From the NCBI RefSeq assembly GCF_900103665.1, contig NZ_FNGY01000013.1, forward strand, positions 184,944 through 248,943: a stretch of DNA of 64,000 nt. The letters run 5' to 3'. The DNA comes from Pedobacter steynii (lineage in GTDB: Bacteria; Bacteroidota; Bacteroidia; Sphingobacteriales; Sphingobacteriaceae). Numbering within the stretch: the first letter of the stretch is position 1; each line of letters begins with the position of its first letter. Shown in pieces: positions 7,859-19,200 of this stretch. The position numbers and the translations under genes were made by a program. Under the pieces are notes generated by a model. The model worked only from the letters and a program-made list of their open reading frames with translations, ran no database searches and was not told the DNA's origin.

Positions 7859-8077
7859 ATGAAGAGCGAATTATTAAACGAGTTTTATTTATTGCAACAA
7901 AGCAGGGCTCCTTACGATTACCGGGAGGTGCTGGATGAGCAGGTTTATATGCCTATAAAGAAGGTGAACCATAAAATGAGCAGCTGGATTTCTAAGCGTG
8001 GAAGCATGCTGATGAGCCTGGATGTGAAATTAAATAGCTCGATGAAACACTTGAGGAAGAAGTATTTGAAATTTTAA
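7859..8077 (+). CDS. Small basic hypothetical protein (72 aa)
   Basis: This short protein has no signal peptide. It is rich in Lys, Ser and Met in its second half (MSSWISKRGSMLMSLDVKLN) and ends in the basic tail MKHLRKKYLKF. I do not recognise a family. It precedes the helicase gene by 19 bp, but a -7 element lies in that gap, so the helicase is probably transcribed separately. The 263-base region upstream has no gene and no clear promoter consensus that I could settle on. Confidence 0.5.
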   Translation: MKSELLNEFYLLQQSRAPYDYREVLDEQVYMPIKKVNHKMSSWISKRGSMLMSLDVKLNSSMKHLRKKYLKF

Positions 8078-8081
8078 GCCT

Positions 8082-8089
8082 TATCTTTG
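8082..8089 (+). promoter_or_regulatory. Putative -7 promoter element (TATCTTTG)
   Basis: TATCTTTG followed by TGCC matches TAnnTTTG and lies 7 bp before the helicase ATG, giving an almost leaderless transcript. Confidence 0.55.
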
Positions 8090-8096
8090 TGCCATT

Positions 8097-9401
8097 ATGG
8101 TAGAAAAGATACTGGAGAAATTAAAAATTACTTCTTTGAACGAGATGCAGCAGGCATCGCTTGTAGCGACCGGAAAGGGGAGTGATGTCGTATTATTGGC
8201 ACCTACAGGATCCGGAAAAACTTTAGGTTTTTTATTTCCGCTGTTGAAGAACCTCAATGCAGATGTTAAGGGTGTTCAGGCCCTGATCCTTGTTCCTTCG
8301 CGTGAGCTTGCCTTGCAGATTGAACAGGTATTCAAACAGATGGGAACTGGTTTTAAGGTGAACTGCTGTTATGGAGGCCACCCTGTGAGAACAGAACGAA
8401 ATAACTTTGAGCAACCGCCGGCCGTGCTGATCGGTACACCCGGAAGAATAGCTTATCATTTGCGTCATGAGAATTTTGATGAATCACCAATCCATACTTT
8501 AGTACTGGATGAGTTTGATAAAGCACTGGAATTTGGTTTCCAGGAAGATATGTCCTATATCATTTCTAAATTACTTTCTTTAAAACAGAGAATCCTGACT
8601 TCGGCTACAGCTATGGAAGAGATTCCTGCATTTACCGGGGTAAAAAAAGCAGTGGAGATCGACTTTTTGAAGGATGTGAAGGTCGCACCGGATCTGAAAC
8701 TTAAAAAAGTATTCACCACAGCGGAAGATAAACTGGATACCCTGTTTCAATTGATCTGTAAGATTGGCAATAAAACAACCCTGATTTTCTGTAATCACCG
8801 GGAAACGGTAGACAGAATCAGTGACCTGTTGATCGATAAAGACCTGGCACACGATATTTTTCATGGTGGTATGGAGCAGGACGAACGGGAACGTGCATTG
8901 CTGAAGTTCAGGAATGGGAGTATCAGGATACTGATTACTACGGATCTTGCTTCACGTGGTTTGGATATCCCTGAAGTGGAATACATCATTCATTACCAAT
9001 TACCTTATACTGAGGATGCTTTTCTGCACCGTAACGGACGTACTGCCCGTATGAATGCAAAAGGAACTGCTTATCTGGTCATTGCTGATGAAGAGAAATA
9101 TCCTTTCCTTAAAGGAGATATTGAAATAGAAAATCTAAAGGGAAATTTCGCTTTACCTAAGGATAGCCAATGGCAGACTTTGTACATTGCAGCAGGTAAA
9201 AAGGATAAAGTCAATAAGATTGATATCGTCGGTTTGTTGTTGAAAAAGGGAGGCTTGCAAAAAGAAGATGTAGGTTTGATTGAGGTGAAAGACCAGGCTT
9301 CTTATGTCGCAATAAAGCGGAACATGGTAGGTCGCGTGCTTGGTGCTTTAAGCAATGAAAAGATCAAAAATAAAAAGGTTAAAATTGAAATCGCGATGTA
9401 A
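8097..9401 (+). CDS. DEAD-box ATP-dependent RNA helicase, DbpA-like
   Basis: The protein unwinds RNA using ATP. Motifs appear in order: Q motif (NEMQQASLVATGKGSDV), Walker A APTGSGKT, PSRELALQIE, GTPGR, motif II as DEFD instead of DEAD, SAT (motif III), FCNHRETVDR, TDLASRGLDIPEVEYIIHYQ, and HRNGRTARMNAKG (motif VI). After residue 365 a DbpA-type RNA-binding domain follows (DKVNKIDIVGLLLKKGGLQK to the end), which in DbpA recognises 23S rRNA hairpin 92. A role in large-subunit assembly or general RNA remodelling is therefore likely. DEFD at motif II is seen in several Bacteroidota helicases. It seems to be transcribed from its own promoter. Confidence 0.9.
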   Translation: MVEKILEKLKITSLNEMQQASLVATGKGSDVVLLAPTGSGKTLGFLFPLLKNLNADVKGVQALILVPSRELALQIEQVFKQMGTGFKVNCCYGGHPVRTERNNFEQPPAVLIGTPGRIAYHLRHENFDESPIHTLVLDEFDKALEFGFQEDMSYIISKLLSLKQRILTSATAMEEIPAFTGVKKAVEIDFLKDVKVAPDLKLKKVFTTAEDKLDTLFQLICKIGNKTTLIFCNHRETVDRISDLLIDKDLAHDIFHGGMEQDERERALLKFRNGSIRILITTDLASRGLDIPEVEYIIHYQLPYTEDAFLHRNGRTARMNAKGTAYLVIADEEKYPFLKGDIEIENLKGNFALPKDSQWQTLYIAAGKKDKVNKIDIVGLLLKKGGLQKEDVGLIEVKDQASYVAIKRNMVGRVLGALSNEKIKNKKVKIEIAM

Positions 9402-9451
9402 ATCGCTGAAATTAAATACTGATCTGAATTTAATACATAAAGTTCAAAAAA

Positions 9452-9700
9452 ATGAGCAATAACGATATTTTTAAGAAATTGCGCGTAGCGCTGGAATTGA
9501 CTAATGATGACATTATAAAAATTATGGAACTGGTGAACTTTAAGATCACTAAAAGTGAGCTTGGTTCCTTTTTCAGGAGCGATGACCATCCGAATTTTAA
9601 ACCTTGCGGCGACCAGATCCTGAGAAATTTTTTAAACGGATTGGTGATCTATAAAAGAGGGCCAAGGGAACCTAAGCCTGCCGCTGAACCGGGAGTATAA
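9452..9700 (+). CDS. DUF1456-family protein, single repeat
   Basis: The 82-residue protein matches one DUF1456 unit: DIFKKLRVALELTNDDIIKIM, VNFKITKSELGSFFRSDDH and LRNFLNGLVIYKRG. The E. coli relative YehS carries two such units in about 156 residues, so this copy has half the usual length, followed by a Pro-rich tail (PREPKPAAEPGV). The function is unknown. It follows the helicase by 50 bp in the same direction and is closed by a strong terminator, so it may be the second gene of a short transcription unit. Confidence 0.8.
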   Translation: MSNNDIFKKLRVALELTNDDIIKIMELVNFKITKSELGSFFRSDDHPNFKPCGDQILRNFLNGLVIYKRGPREPKPAAEPGV

Positions 9701-9720
9701 GACTTTTTTATTTCCTAAAA

Positions 9721-9759
9721 ACAGGCAAGAAAATAATTTATTTTCTTGCCTGTTTTTTT
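9721..9759 (+). terminator. Strong intrinsic terminator
   Basis: ACAGGCAAGAAAA (9721-9733) pairs perfectly with TTTTCTTGCCTGT (9741-9753) around a 7-base loop, followed by a T run. It ends the helicase/DUF1456 transcript and isolates the giant gene downstream. Confidence 0.9.
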
Positions 9760-9941
9760 ATGGTGAAAATTTAAAATACGGCATATCGATGTTAAATTGA
9801 CCTATGTGGCTATAATTTGCTGATAATTAACTTAATGTATTTACGATAAAAAATTATTGAAAACTTTTTCTAATTTGATTACGTAAGTAATAATGGGAAA
9901 TAAAATGCCCATAAATTTGTATATTGACAATACGATGAGGA

Positions 9942-9949
9942 TACTTTTG
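9942..9949 (+). promoter_or_regulatory. Putative -7 promoter element for the giant surface-protein operon
   Basis: TACTTTTG (9942-9949) fits TAnnTTTG; TTTG at 9916-9919 lies 22 bp upstream, slightly wide of the usual spacing. It would start transcription near 9956, about 250 bases before the start codon. Confidence 0.5.
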
Positions 9950-9955
9950 CCTTAA

Positions 9956-10210
9956 ACTGGCGGGTGGGTGTTCCGAAAAGGTGGAACGTGGATTGTAAAG
10001 GCAATGAAGGAGTTATCGCGGATAACGCTGAATACCTTTATTTATTATATACCATATCTACCTAATATGAGTACATCTATTCCTCTCTCAGCACATTCTG
10101 CTGCCAGAACATTTCTATCTTCTTTTTTTGAGAACATTTTCCCGGTTTGCCCTCTGGTCAATACCCGATCCATGGCCCTTTCTCAGTTCCTCAACCTCTA
10201 ATTGTATCCT
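9956..10210 (+). promoter_or_regulatory. Long 5' leader of the giant gene with short hairpins
   Basis: If the promoter at 9942 is right, the mRNA carries about 250 untranslated bases. Two short perfect hairpins are visible near its start: GTTCC/GGAAC (9970-9987) and GTTATC-GCG-GATAAC (10012-10026). A 77-codon frame here (9968-10201) does not look like a protein and ends just before the real gene. A regulatory role is possible but unproven. Confidence 0.4.
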
Positions 10211-13200
10211 ATGAAAAAAAACTTCTACTCAAAGCAATTCCTGAATTCAGTTATTTCTTTATATGATGCAATAAGCTCATTTGCTAAAAAGCAAATGCAG
10301 GTGTTTTCTGTCCTGTTTGCCCTGTTCTTTATGTTTTCATTTTCCAGTACAGTTTCTGCTCAGGTTCAGGCCACAGGAGGAACTGGATTGTATAAAAACA
10401 ACATCTATTGGTTGAATTTTACAGGATTAGATCTTGCCGCAGGACAAAGTAAAACCTTTACGTTTACTGTAAACGGTACAGTCATTACGGCTATTGTTGA
10501 TAACGTTGCTTTTTCTTCTGGCGGAGCAGGGGCAAGGTTGAGGCCTTATCGTTCCGGAGGATGGCAGGGTGACCGCCTTGACCGTTTGTATAATATCGGA
10601 GGTACAGGTACCAGTAATACGTTGGTAAATTCGATCACAACAGTACCGGACGGCGCAGATGCAACTTTTCGCATCCGTGCTTATGCTACTACGGGGACAA
10701 GTCCGGCAGATATTGGTTTGGTTTTTGGAAATGGCGAGGATGATTCGCCTACTGAGTTTACGCAAGGTACTACCGACGGGACCAATTGGAAATTGCTGGA
10801 AAGAATTATTACCAGTACCACTTTGTCCAGATCGATGACGTTTAGTAATTCGGATAAAACCGTTCGGTTAAACTGTAACCAAAATGCCGCTCTTTTGTAT
10901 ACGGATAAGGCTTCGACGAGTCTTTTGAGCCCTTTAACCATTAATTGCTCTGTTCAGGCTGACGGACTTACCGGGATGGCCCTGGGATTGATGACCTATA
11001 CGGAGGCATCGGATGCGCCATTGAGCTATGGTTCTCCAATTCATACACTTACACCTACGATTACTGGTGGAGGAAATCCTACACCCGGTATTAATAATAC
11101 GGTATCTCTTTCAACTCCGGAGCAAATTACCCCTGGAACAGTAACCAAACCGGCAACCCCAAGGTTAGGCGCCATATCAGGAGATTTCGACCCGGCGGTT
11201 TTTACAGCTTTGGGAACAAATGCAGATGCTGACAACCTTAACGGAGAAAATGATGAGGATGGAATCGCAAGTTTTCCAAGGCTAAGGGTAAATGCAACAA
11301 CTTATAGTGTAACTGCTGCGGTAGGAAACACGACGGGCCTTCCGGTTAACCTGGTGGGCTGGATAGATTTTAACCGAAACGGAACTTTTGAAGCTTCTGA
11401 AGGACAACAGGTCAGTGTGGCAAATGGCGCCACAACAGCTACGCTAACCTGGACAGGTTTATCAGGACTGGTCGCAGGGCAAACTTACGCCCGTTTCAGA
11501 ATTTCGAATACCATCGCGGCGGTGCTAACCACCGGAACCCCAGGATCTGTGATCAGTAACGGGGAGGTCGAGGATTATACTTTACAAATTTTACCGCTTG
11601 ATTTTGGCGATGCGCCAAATAGTTATGGAACGAGACTGGTTAACGACGGACCCAGGCATGCACTGGATAGCAGACTCCGGATTGGGGCGACTACAGATGG
11701 AGAATTGGATGGGCAGCCAGTGGCTGCCGGAGCAAATGCGAACGGCACAAACGGCGATGGTCTGGATGAAGATGCTTTTACGACATTACCAGCGCTCAGA
11801 GAAGGTGCAACCAGTTACAGTATGACTGTTCCGGTTAGCAATACCACTGGGGTAGCTGCAAGAATGGTAGGCTGGGTAGATTTTAATAAAAATGGTACTT
11901 TCGAGGCTTCAGAGGGAGTTTTGGTCAGCGTTCCTAATAATGCCACTTCAGTTGTCCTGAACTGGACGGGGGTATCCAACCTTATTGCTGGCCTAACTTA
12001 TGCCCGTTTGAGGCTAACTACAGATGCGATATCTACCGCGACAACGGGAGGGGCGATGACTGATGGAGAAGTGGAAGATTATAGTGTAATGATCGAGCGG
12101 ACCTATGATTTAGGACTCCTCAAAACTTCAAATCCAACTACAGTTAATGCGGGGCAGGCGCTCACTTATACCATTACATTGACCAACAACGGACCAAGCG
12201 CCATGCTCGCTGCAGATGTGATTAAAGTGATAGATAACTTGCCTGCTGGATTTACTGCTACAACCTTTACGCCTGCGCAGGGTACTTATACCAGCAGTAC
12301 AGGCGATTGGACCGGGCTGACACTGACTACCGGACAAAGTACTACTTTAACCATAGCCGGTACAGTAGCCGGAAACGTAACCAGTGCTTTGACAAATACG
12401 GTAACGGTAACCAATCCTCCGGGAATCACTGATCTTGTTCCGGGAAACAATACCGCAACGGTAGTTACCAATGTGAATCGGGTGATTGATTTTGAAGTCA
12501 CAAAGATTTCAACACCAAATCCAGTAGCGGCGGGCACTACTTTGACTTATACCGTTACCCTTAAAAATAACGGGCCAAGTAGTTTATTGATTGCCGATAT
12601 TGTGAAGGTGGTGGATGTCCTTCCTGCTGGTTTTACAGCTACAAGTTTCACCGCAGCCAATGGCAGCTATACCAGTGCCAGCGGGAATTGGACAGGGCTT
12701 ACCCTTGCCAGTGGACAAAGTACAACTTTAACCATTGTTGGTACCGTAGGTGCTGCTGTAACCAGCTCATTGACGAATACCGTCACTGTAACTGCACCAG
12801 CAGGAATTACAGACCCTGTACCGGGAAATAATACTGCTACAGATATCAATGTTGTTCAGGCTAAACCTGTGCTGGCGATCACCAAACTTGGTGCTGCTAA
12901 TGTCACCGCGGGTAATACGGCTACTTATACCTTAACGGTTACCAACACCGGAACAAGTAATGCGGTGAATGCCGACATTAGTGATGCGGTACCGGCCACC
13001 TTAACAAATGTAAGCTGGACCAGTTCCGTTGCCGGAACTGCAGCCGTAACTACGGGAGCAACAGGTAATGGAAATACGGTAAACCTAAAAGCGAATATCC
13101 CTGCGGGAACAGGAAATACGGTAACGGTGACCATCACCGGAACGGTAAATCCTGCAGCAACAGGAACAATTAGCAATACAGGAACGGCAACACCTGCCGA

Positions 13201-16200
13201 GCCAAATGGAACAGGAAGCAGTTCTACTGTAAGTTCAAATGTGACCAGCACCTCTGGGGTGGTCATTGTGAAAACAGGGCCTTCAACGGCTATTGCAGGA
13301 AATGTAATCAGCTACCAGATTGAAGTAAGCAATAACGGGCCAAGTAATGCAACCGGAATTGTCGTTACAGATCCGGTTCCTGCGAATTTAACCAATGTGA
13401 GCTGGACAACCCAGATCGCAGGTACAGCAACCATTACTGCAGGAAGTACAGGTAGCAGTTCCAGTGTCAGTGTAACGGCCAATATCGCTGCAGGAGCTGC
13501 CAACAAAGTCACCATTACAGTGACCGGAACGATTAACCCTGCTTTTGCCGGAAACATCACCAATGTGGCCACGGCAACGCCTAAAGAAAGCGGTAGTACA
13601 CCTGTGAGTTCGCAAGTGACTACTGCGGTGACCAAACAACCGGTATTTACCGTGACCAAAACCGGTCCCGCTACGGCGAATGCCGGAGATCCGATAGCCT
13701 ATGTCATCACGGTTAAAAACACAGGGCCTTCAAACAGTTTGAATACGGTGATTACGGATGCCATTCCTGCCAGCATCAGCAATGTCAGCTGGACCTCTGC
13801 TGTGACAGGAGGTACCGCTGTAATCAATTCAGGTGCAAGCGGAAGCGGGAATACCCTTAGTCTGAATGCCAACTTTAACGTAAACAGTACCATACAGATC
13901 TCAGTTTCCGGTACGATAAATTCAAACGCCACCGGTACAATTACAAATAGTGCTACAACAACACCTGCAGAAGCGGGTGTGACCCCAACAACTTCAACAC
14001 CGGTAAATACCGTGCTTAGTGCGAAGTCGGGCCTGACGATTCTGAAAACTGCGCCTGCAACTGCAGATGCCGGTACGGCAATTTCCTATACGATAACTGT
14101 GGGGAATACCGGGCCAAGTAATGCCATTGCTGCAAATATTAAAGATGTGATTCCGGCAGAAATTCAGGGCATAACCTGGACCTCTTCTGTTACCGGGAAT
14201 GCAACCATCACTTCCGGAGGTGCCGGAAGCGGTAATAATCTGCAAACAGTAGCAAATATTCCGGCTGGTACGGGTAATAAGGTGGTGTTGACTATAAACG
14301 GAACCATCAGTCCGGCTTTCAGTGGAAACAGTGCGAATACGGCCTCAGTAACGGCAACAGAGCCAGGTAGTCTTTCACCTACCTCCACAGCGACGACTAC
14401 GGTGAGCAGGTTACCGGAGTTATCGGCAACGAAAAACGGTCCTTCCAATGTAATTGCCGGAGATGTAATTGTTTATAAAATTGTCGTTAGCAATACTGGG
14501 ACCGGTGATGCGATCGGTGCCACGATTAGAGATGCTGTTCCAGCTAAGATCGGTAATGTGACCTGGGTGGTTAGCAAAACAGGTACAGCGAGCTTCGTGG
14601 GTAATGCATCGAATACGGGTAACAATATCAACTTTACAGGAAGTATCCCTGCAGGTGCAGGAAATACCATTGTCATCGATGTTACAGGAACGGTATTGCC
14701 TTCTGCAACAGGGAACTTTAGTAATATGGCAATAGCCATCCCGACAGAACCGGTACCTTCGGTGAACTCGAATACCGTGGTAACTACGATTTCCAATCAA
14801 TCGGGATTGGTGATGTTGAAAAACGGACCTTCCACCGCACAAGCCGGAACTGCCATTTCTTATACTTTAAAAATTACCAATAACGGATTGAGCGATGCGA
14901 TGAATGCATCCATTACTGATATTGTTCCTGCAGAAATTACAGGTGTGACCTGGAGTTCAACGGTTCAGGGAACGGCAACACTTATCGGTACCGGTACCGG
15001 AACAGGAAATTCAGTGAGTCTGAACGGTAATATTCCGACAGGTGCTGCAAATGCAATTCTGGTAACGATCAACGGAACTGTTAATCCTTCCTTTAGTGGT
15101 AGTATCAGCAATACTGGTACTGCAGATCCATCGGAAGTGGGGAGCCCTTCTTCAAGTTCTACCGTAACCACACAGGTGAGCCGGACTCCGGTATTGACCA
15201 TTACCAAAACAGGACCAGCAACATTAAATGCCGGACAAAATATCAGCTATACGATCGAAGTAACCAATACCAGTGTTGCCGATGCGAAAGCATTGGTGAT
15301 TTCCGATGCGGTTCCCGCAGAAATTGGAAATGTAAGCTGGACGGCAAGTACTGCAGGTTCGGCAGGATTGATCGGTACAGGAACCGGAACAGAAAATGCA
15401 ATCAGCATTACCGGAAACCTTCCTGCAGGAGCAGCGAATAAAATCACGGTTACGGTAACAGGAACACTTGCCGCATCATTTAACGGGTCATTGTCAAATA
15501 CAGCCACAGCGACACCGGCAGAACCAGGCACAACGCCTAAATCGGCTACGAGTACAACTCAGATCAGCAGAAAACCAATATTAACTATTGTAAAAGCAGG
15601 CCCGGTAACGATTACTGCTGGTCAGCAGATTACTTATACAGTGACGGTTTCCAATACAGGAACTTCGAATGCTGTTGCTGTTGCGATAACAGATGTGATT
15701 CCTGCCAGTATTAAAGGAGTAAGCTGGGCTTCAGCAGTATCCGGTTCGGCATTGGTCAATACGGGGGCAACAGGCTCCGGTAATAATCTTGCTGTTTCCG
15801 CCGATATTCCGGCCGGTGCAGCAAATAAGGTGACTTTAACGATTAGAGGAACGGTTGATCCGGCCTTTAGCGGAAGCATCGCCAATACGGCTACGGCTAC
15901 TCCATCGGAGGCTGGAACTACCCCGGTAACCTCTACAACGACCGCCACTGCGAGCCGTATTCCAGAAGTAAGTATTACTAAAACCGGTCCTGCAACACGA
16001 ATTTCAGGTCAAAATATCAGCTATACCATCACTGTGAATAACTTCAGCAGTTCAGATGCCAAAGCATTGGTAATTGCCGATCAGGTGCCTGCCTCAATTA
16101 CAGGAGTAACCTGGTCAGCAGTCGTTAGCGGAACAGCAGTGGTTAACGGAACACCAAATGGAACAGGCAATGCGATCAGCATTACCGGAGACTTGCCTGC

Positions 16201-19200
16201 GGGAAGTGGCAATACAATTACCATCACCGTAAATGGAACGGTATCCCCTGGATTTAACGGAAACATTACCAATACGGTAACTGCAACACCTGCAGAACCT
16301 GGAACGGTTGCTAAAACAGCAACAAGCACGGCCACTGTCAGCAAAATACCTACATTAAGCATTCAGAAAACAGGACCTGCAACGATTTCTGCAGGCCAGC
16401 AAATCAACTATACGTTAACGGTTAACAATACAGGAACAGCGAATGCGGACAATGCCGTGATTACTGATGTGGTTCCGGCCGGAATTTCAAATGTAACCTG
16501 GACTGCAACTCCTGAAGCCGGAGCAGCCATTGTAGGTACGGCCACGGGTACTGGAAACAACATTACCGTAAATGCCAATATTCCGGCAGGTACAGCTAAT
16601 GTGGTTAAGGTCAATATTCAGGGAACGGTTAGCGCATCAGCCACAGGAACGCTAAGCAATACCGGTACGGTAACCCCGGCTGAAGCAGGTACTACGCCTG
16701 CCAGTTCTACTGTGACTACAACCTTGCAATCCACTCCTGGTATCACCTTAACTAAATCTGGTCCTTCTCAAATTTCGGCGGGACAAACCGTTACTTATAC
16801 CGTAATTGCCGGCAATAGTGGTCCATCTGATGCGACCAATTTAAGCATCAGTGATATCGCTCCTGCTCCGCTAACCAATGTCAGCTGGACTGCAGTGGCT
16901 GAGGGAACAGCAAGTGTAACGGCAGGTGCCGGCGGAACGAATAACAATAATGTTCTGGTGAAAGGAAATATTGCTGCGGGAGCAGGGAACCGGATCCTGA
17001 TTACGATCAGCGGACAGGTGCCTTCTGCCACTACAGCGACGTCATTCGCGAATACTGCCACAGCTACACCTTCAGAACCTGGTATAGCTCCTGTGAATTC
17101 AAATACGATTACTACGACAATCAATAAAAAGGTCAATATCTCGGCAGTAAAATCTGCAACGGCTGCACTTTCTGCCGGAGAGAACATTACCTATACTTTA
17201 GAAGTGAAAAACAGCGGGCCAAGTGATGCCTTAAATCTGGCAATCACAGATCAGTTGCCTGCAGGTATTCTGAATATCAGCTGGACTACCAGTGCAACAG
17301 GAACAGCTTCAGTAATTTCCGGAGGAACCGGAAGCGGGGCTGCGTTAAGCTTAAATGCCAACATTCCTGCAGGTACGGGTAATGTGATCCTGGTTACGGT
17401 AACTGGTAAAGTAGATCCTTCATTTACAGGTACTGAACTGGTGAATGTCTTCCAGGTAACGCCTTCAGAGCCAGGTAATCCAGCGGTGACTTCTAATACC
17501 ACCACCACATTAATCAGCAGAAAAGCAGACCTGCAGATTCAAAAAACCGGCCCGGCAACAATAATTGCAGGTCGTGCAATCAATTATACCATTACAGTAA
17601 CCAACGCGGGGCCATCAAGAGCAACCAATGTAAGTATTGCGGATGCAGTGCCGGCAGGAATTACTGGCGTAACCTGGACGGCATCTGTACAAAACGGAGC
17701 TGATATCAATGGTGCGGCTTCAGGATCAGGGAATGCGATTGCTATTCCGGCAACGCTTGCTACAGGATCCACAGTGACGATCAGTATCTCCGGAACTGTT
17801 GCGGCCAGCTTTACGGGAACCTCATTGGTGAATACAGCAACTGCAACACCGGGGCCAGGGATTACCGATCCTACACCGGCAACAAGCACGGTAACGACTA
17901 CCGTTAGCCGTGTGGCCAATGTAAGGATCATCAAAACCGGTCCGGCAAACGTTGTTGCGGGTGATGCGATTGTTTATACCCTCAGAATTCTTAATGATGG
18001 TCCAAGTAATGCACCAGGCGTGGTCGTTTTAGATGCCCTTAATGCCCTGGTAAAGGATGCGACCTGGACAGCTACCGGCCTTAACGGAGCCGCTGTAAGT
18101 ACGATGAACGGAGCAGGAAACGTAAACTTTACAGCAGATATTCCCGCGGGAACAGGAGAAGTAAATGTGGTGATTACAGGGACATTGGATCCTGCAGCTC
18201 CTCAGACTACGTTTAACAATACTGCAACTGCGAATTTCCCTCCCGGAAGCCCGGTTACCGATCCGGATCTTTCTTCCAATACAAGTACGGTTCCTACGAA
18301 AGTAGTACAGCAAACGGATTTATTGGTTTCTAAAAGCGGCCCTTCTACCATTAATATTGGCGATAGAATAGATTATACCATCCAGATTAAAAACGGAGGA
18401 CTCAGTAACATTACCAACGCATCTATCACGGATATCGTTCCGAATTCTGTTGATGTAACGAATTGGACGGTTACACCTTCGAATGGTGCTACCGTTGCGG
18501 GTTCTGCCAATATGTTATCCGGAACAGGGAATTCGATTGTCACCACAGGAGATATTCCGGCTACTGTTTCCGGTACGATACCTGCCCTGATCCTGATCAG
18601 AATCACAGGTACCGTAAAAACAACTGCTGATGCCATGTTTACCAACGAGGTTGTGGTGGTTGCAAACGGAGAAGAAAGAAGTGCGGTGGTTACGGCGGTA
18701 AATCAGTCTACCGATATCTATGTAGAGAAAAGCGGGCCTCAATCTGTGATTGCAGGATCGGCGATTACTTATCAGCTGAAGATCGGAAATGACGGACCGG
18801 TTAACATTACCGGGCTTGCAATTGCCGACAATATTCCTGCAGATATTAAGAATGTGAGCTGGACAAGTACCATTTTTGGCAATGCTTCACTTACCGGTGC
18901 AACGCAGGGAACAACTGGCAATATCGCCACTACGGCAAATATAGAAGCGGGAACTGGTAACTACATCCTGATCGATGTTAAAGGAACAGTAGATGCCGCA
19001 ACAGCCGGTAAAAATATCACCAATACCGTGACGGCCACTTTACCTGCGGGTAAGTCGGATTTTAACATGGCAAACAACAGCAGTTCAGTAATCACTGAGA
19101 TCATTTCAAAATCAGGATTGTCTGTTCGCAAGATGGGGCCTTCCGATGCGGTATCAGGTGCTGAAATTACATATACCGTGATTGTTGCCAATGCAGGGCC

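Noticed and set aside
9968..10201. 77-codon plus-strand frame just before the giant gene
   Set aside because: It has no family resemblance, lies in the predicted leader, and has ordinary composition of non-coding DNA. Better treated as leader.
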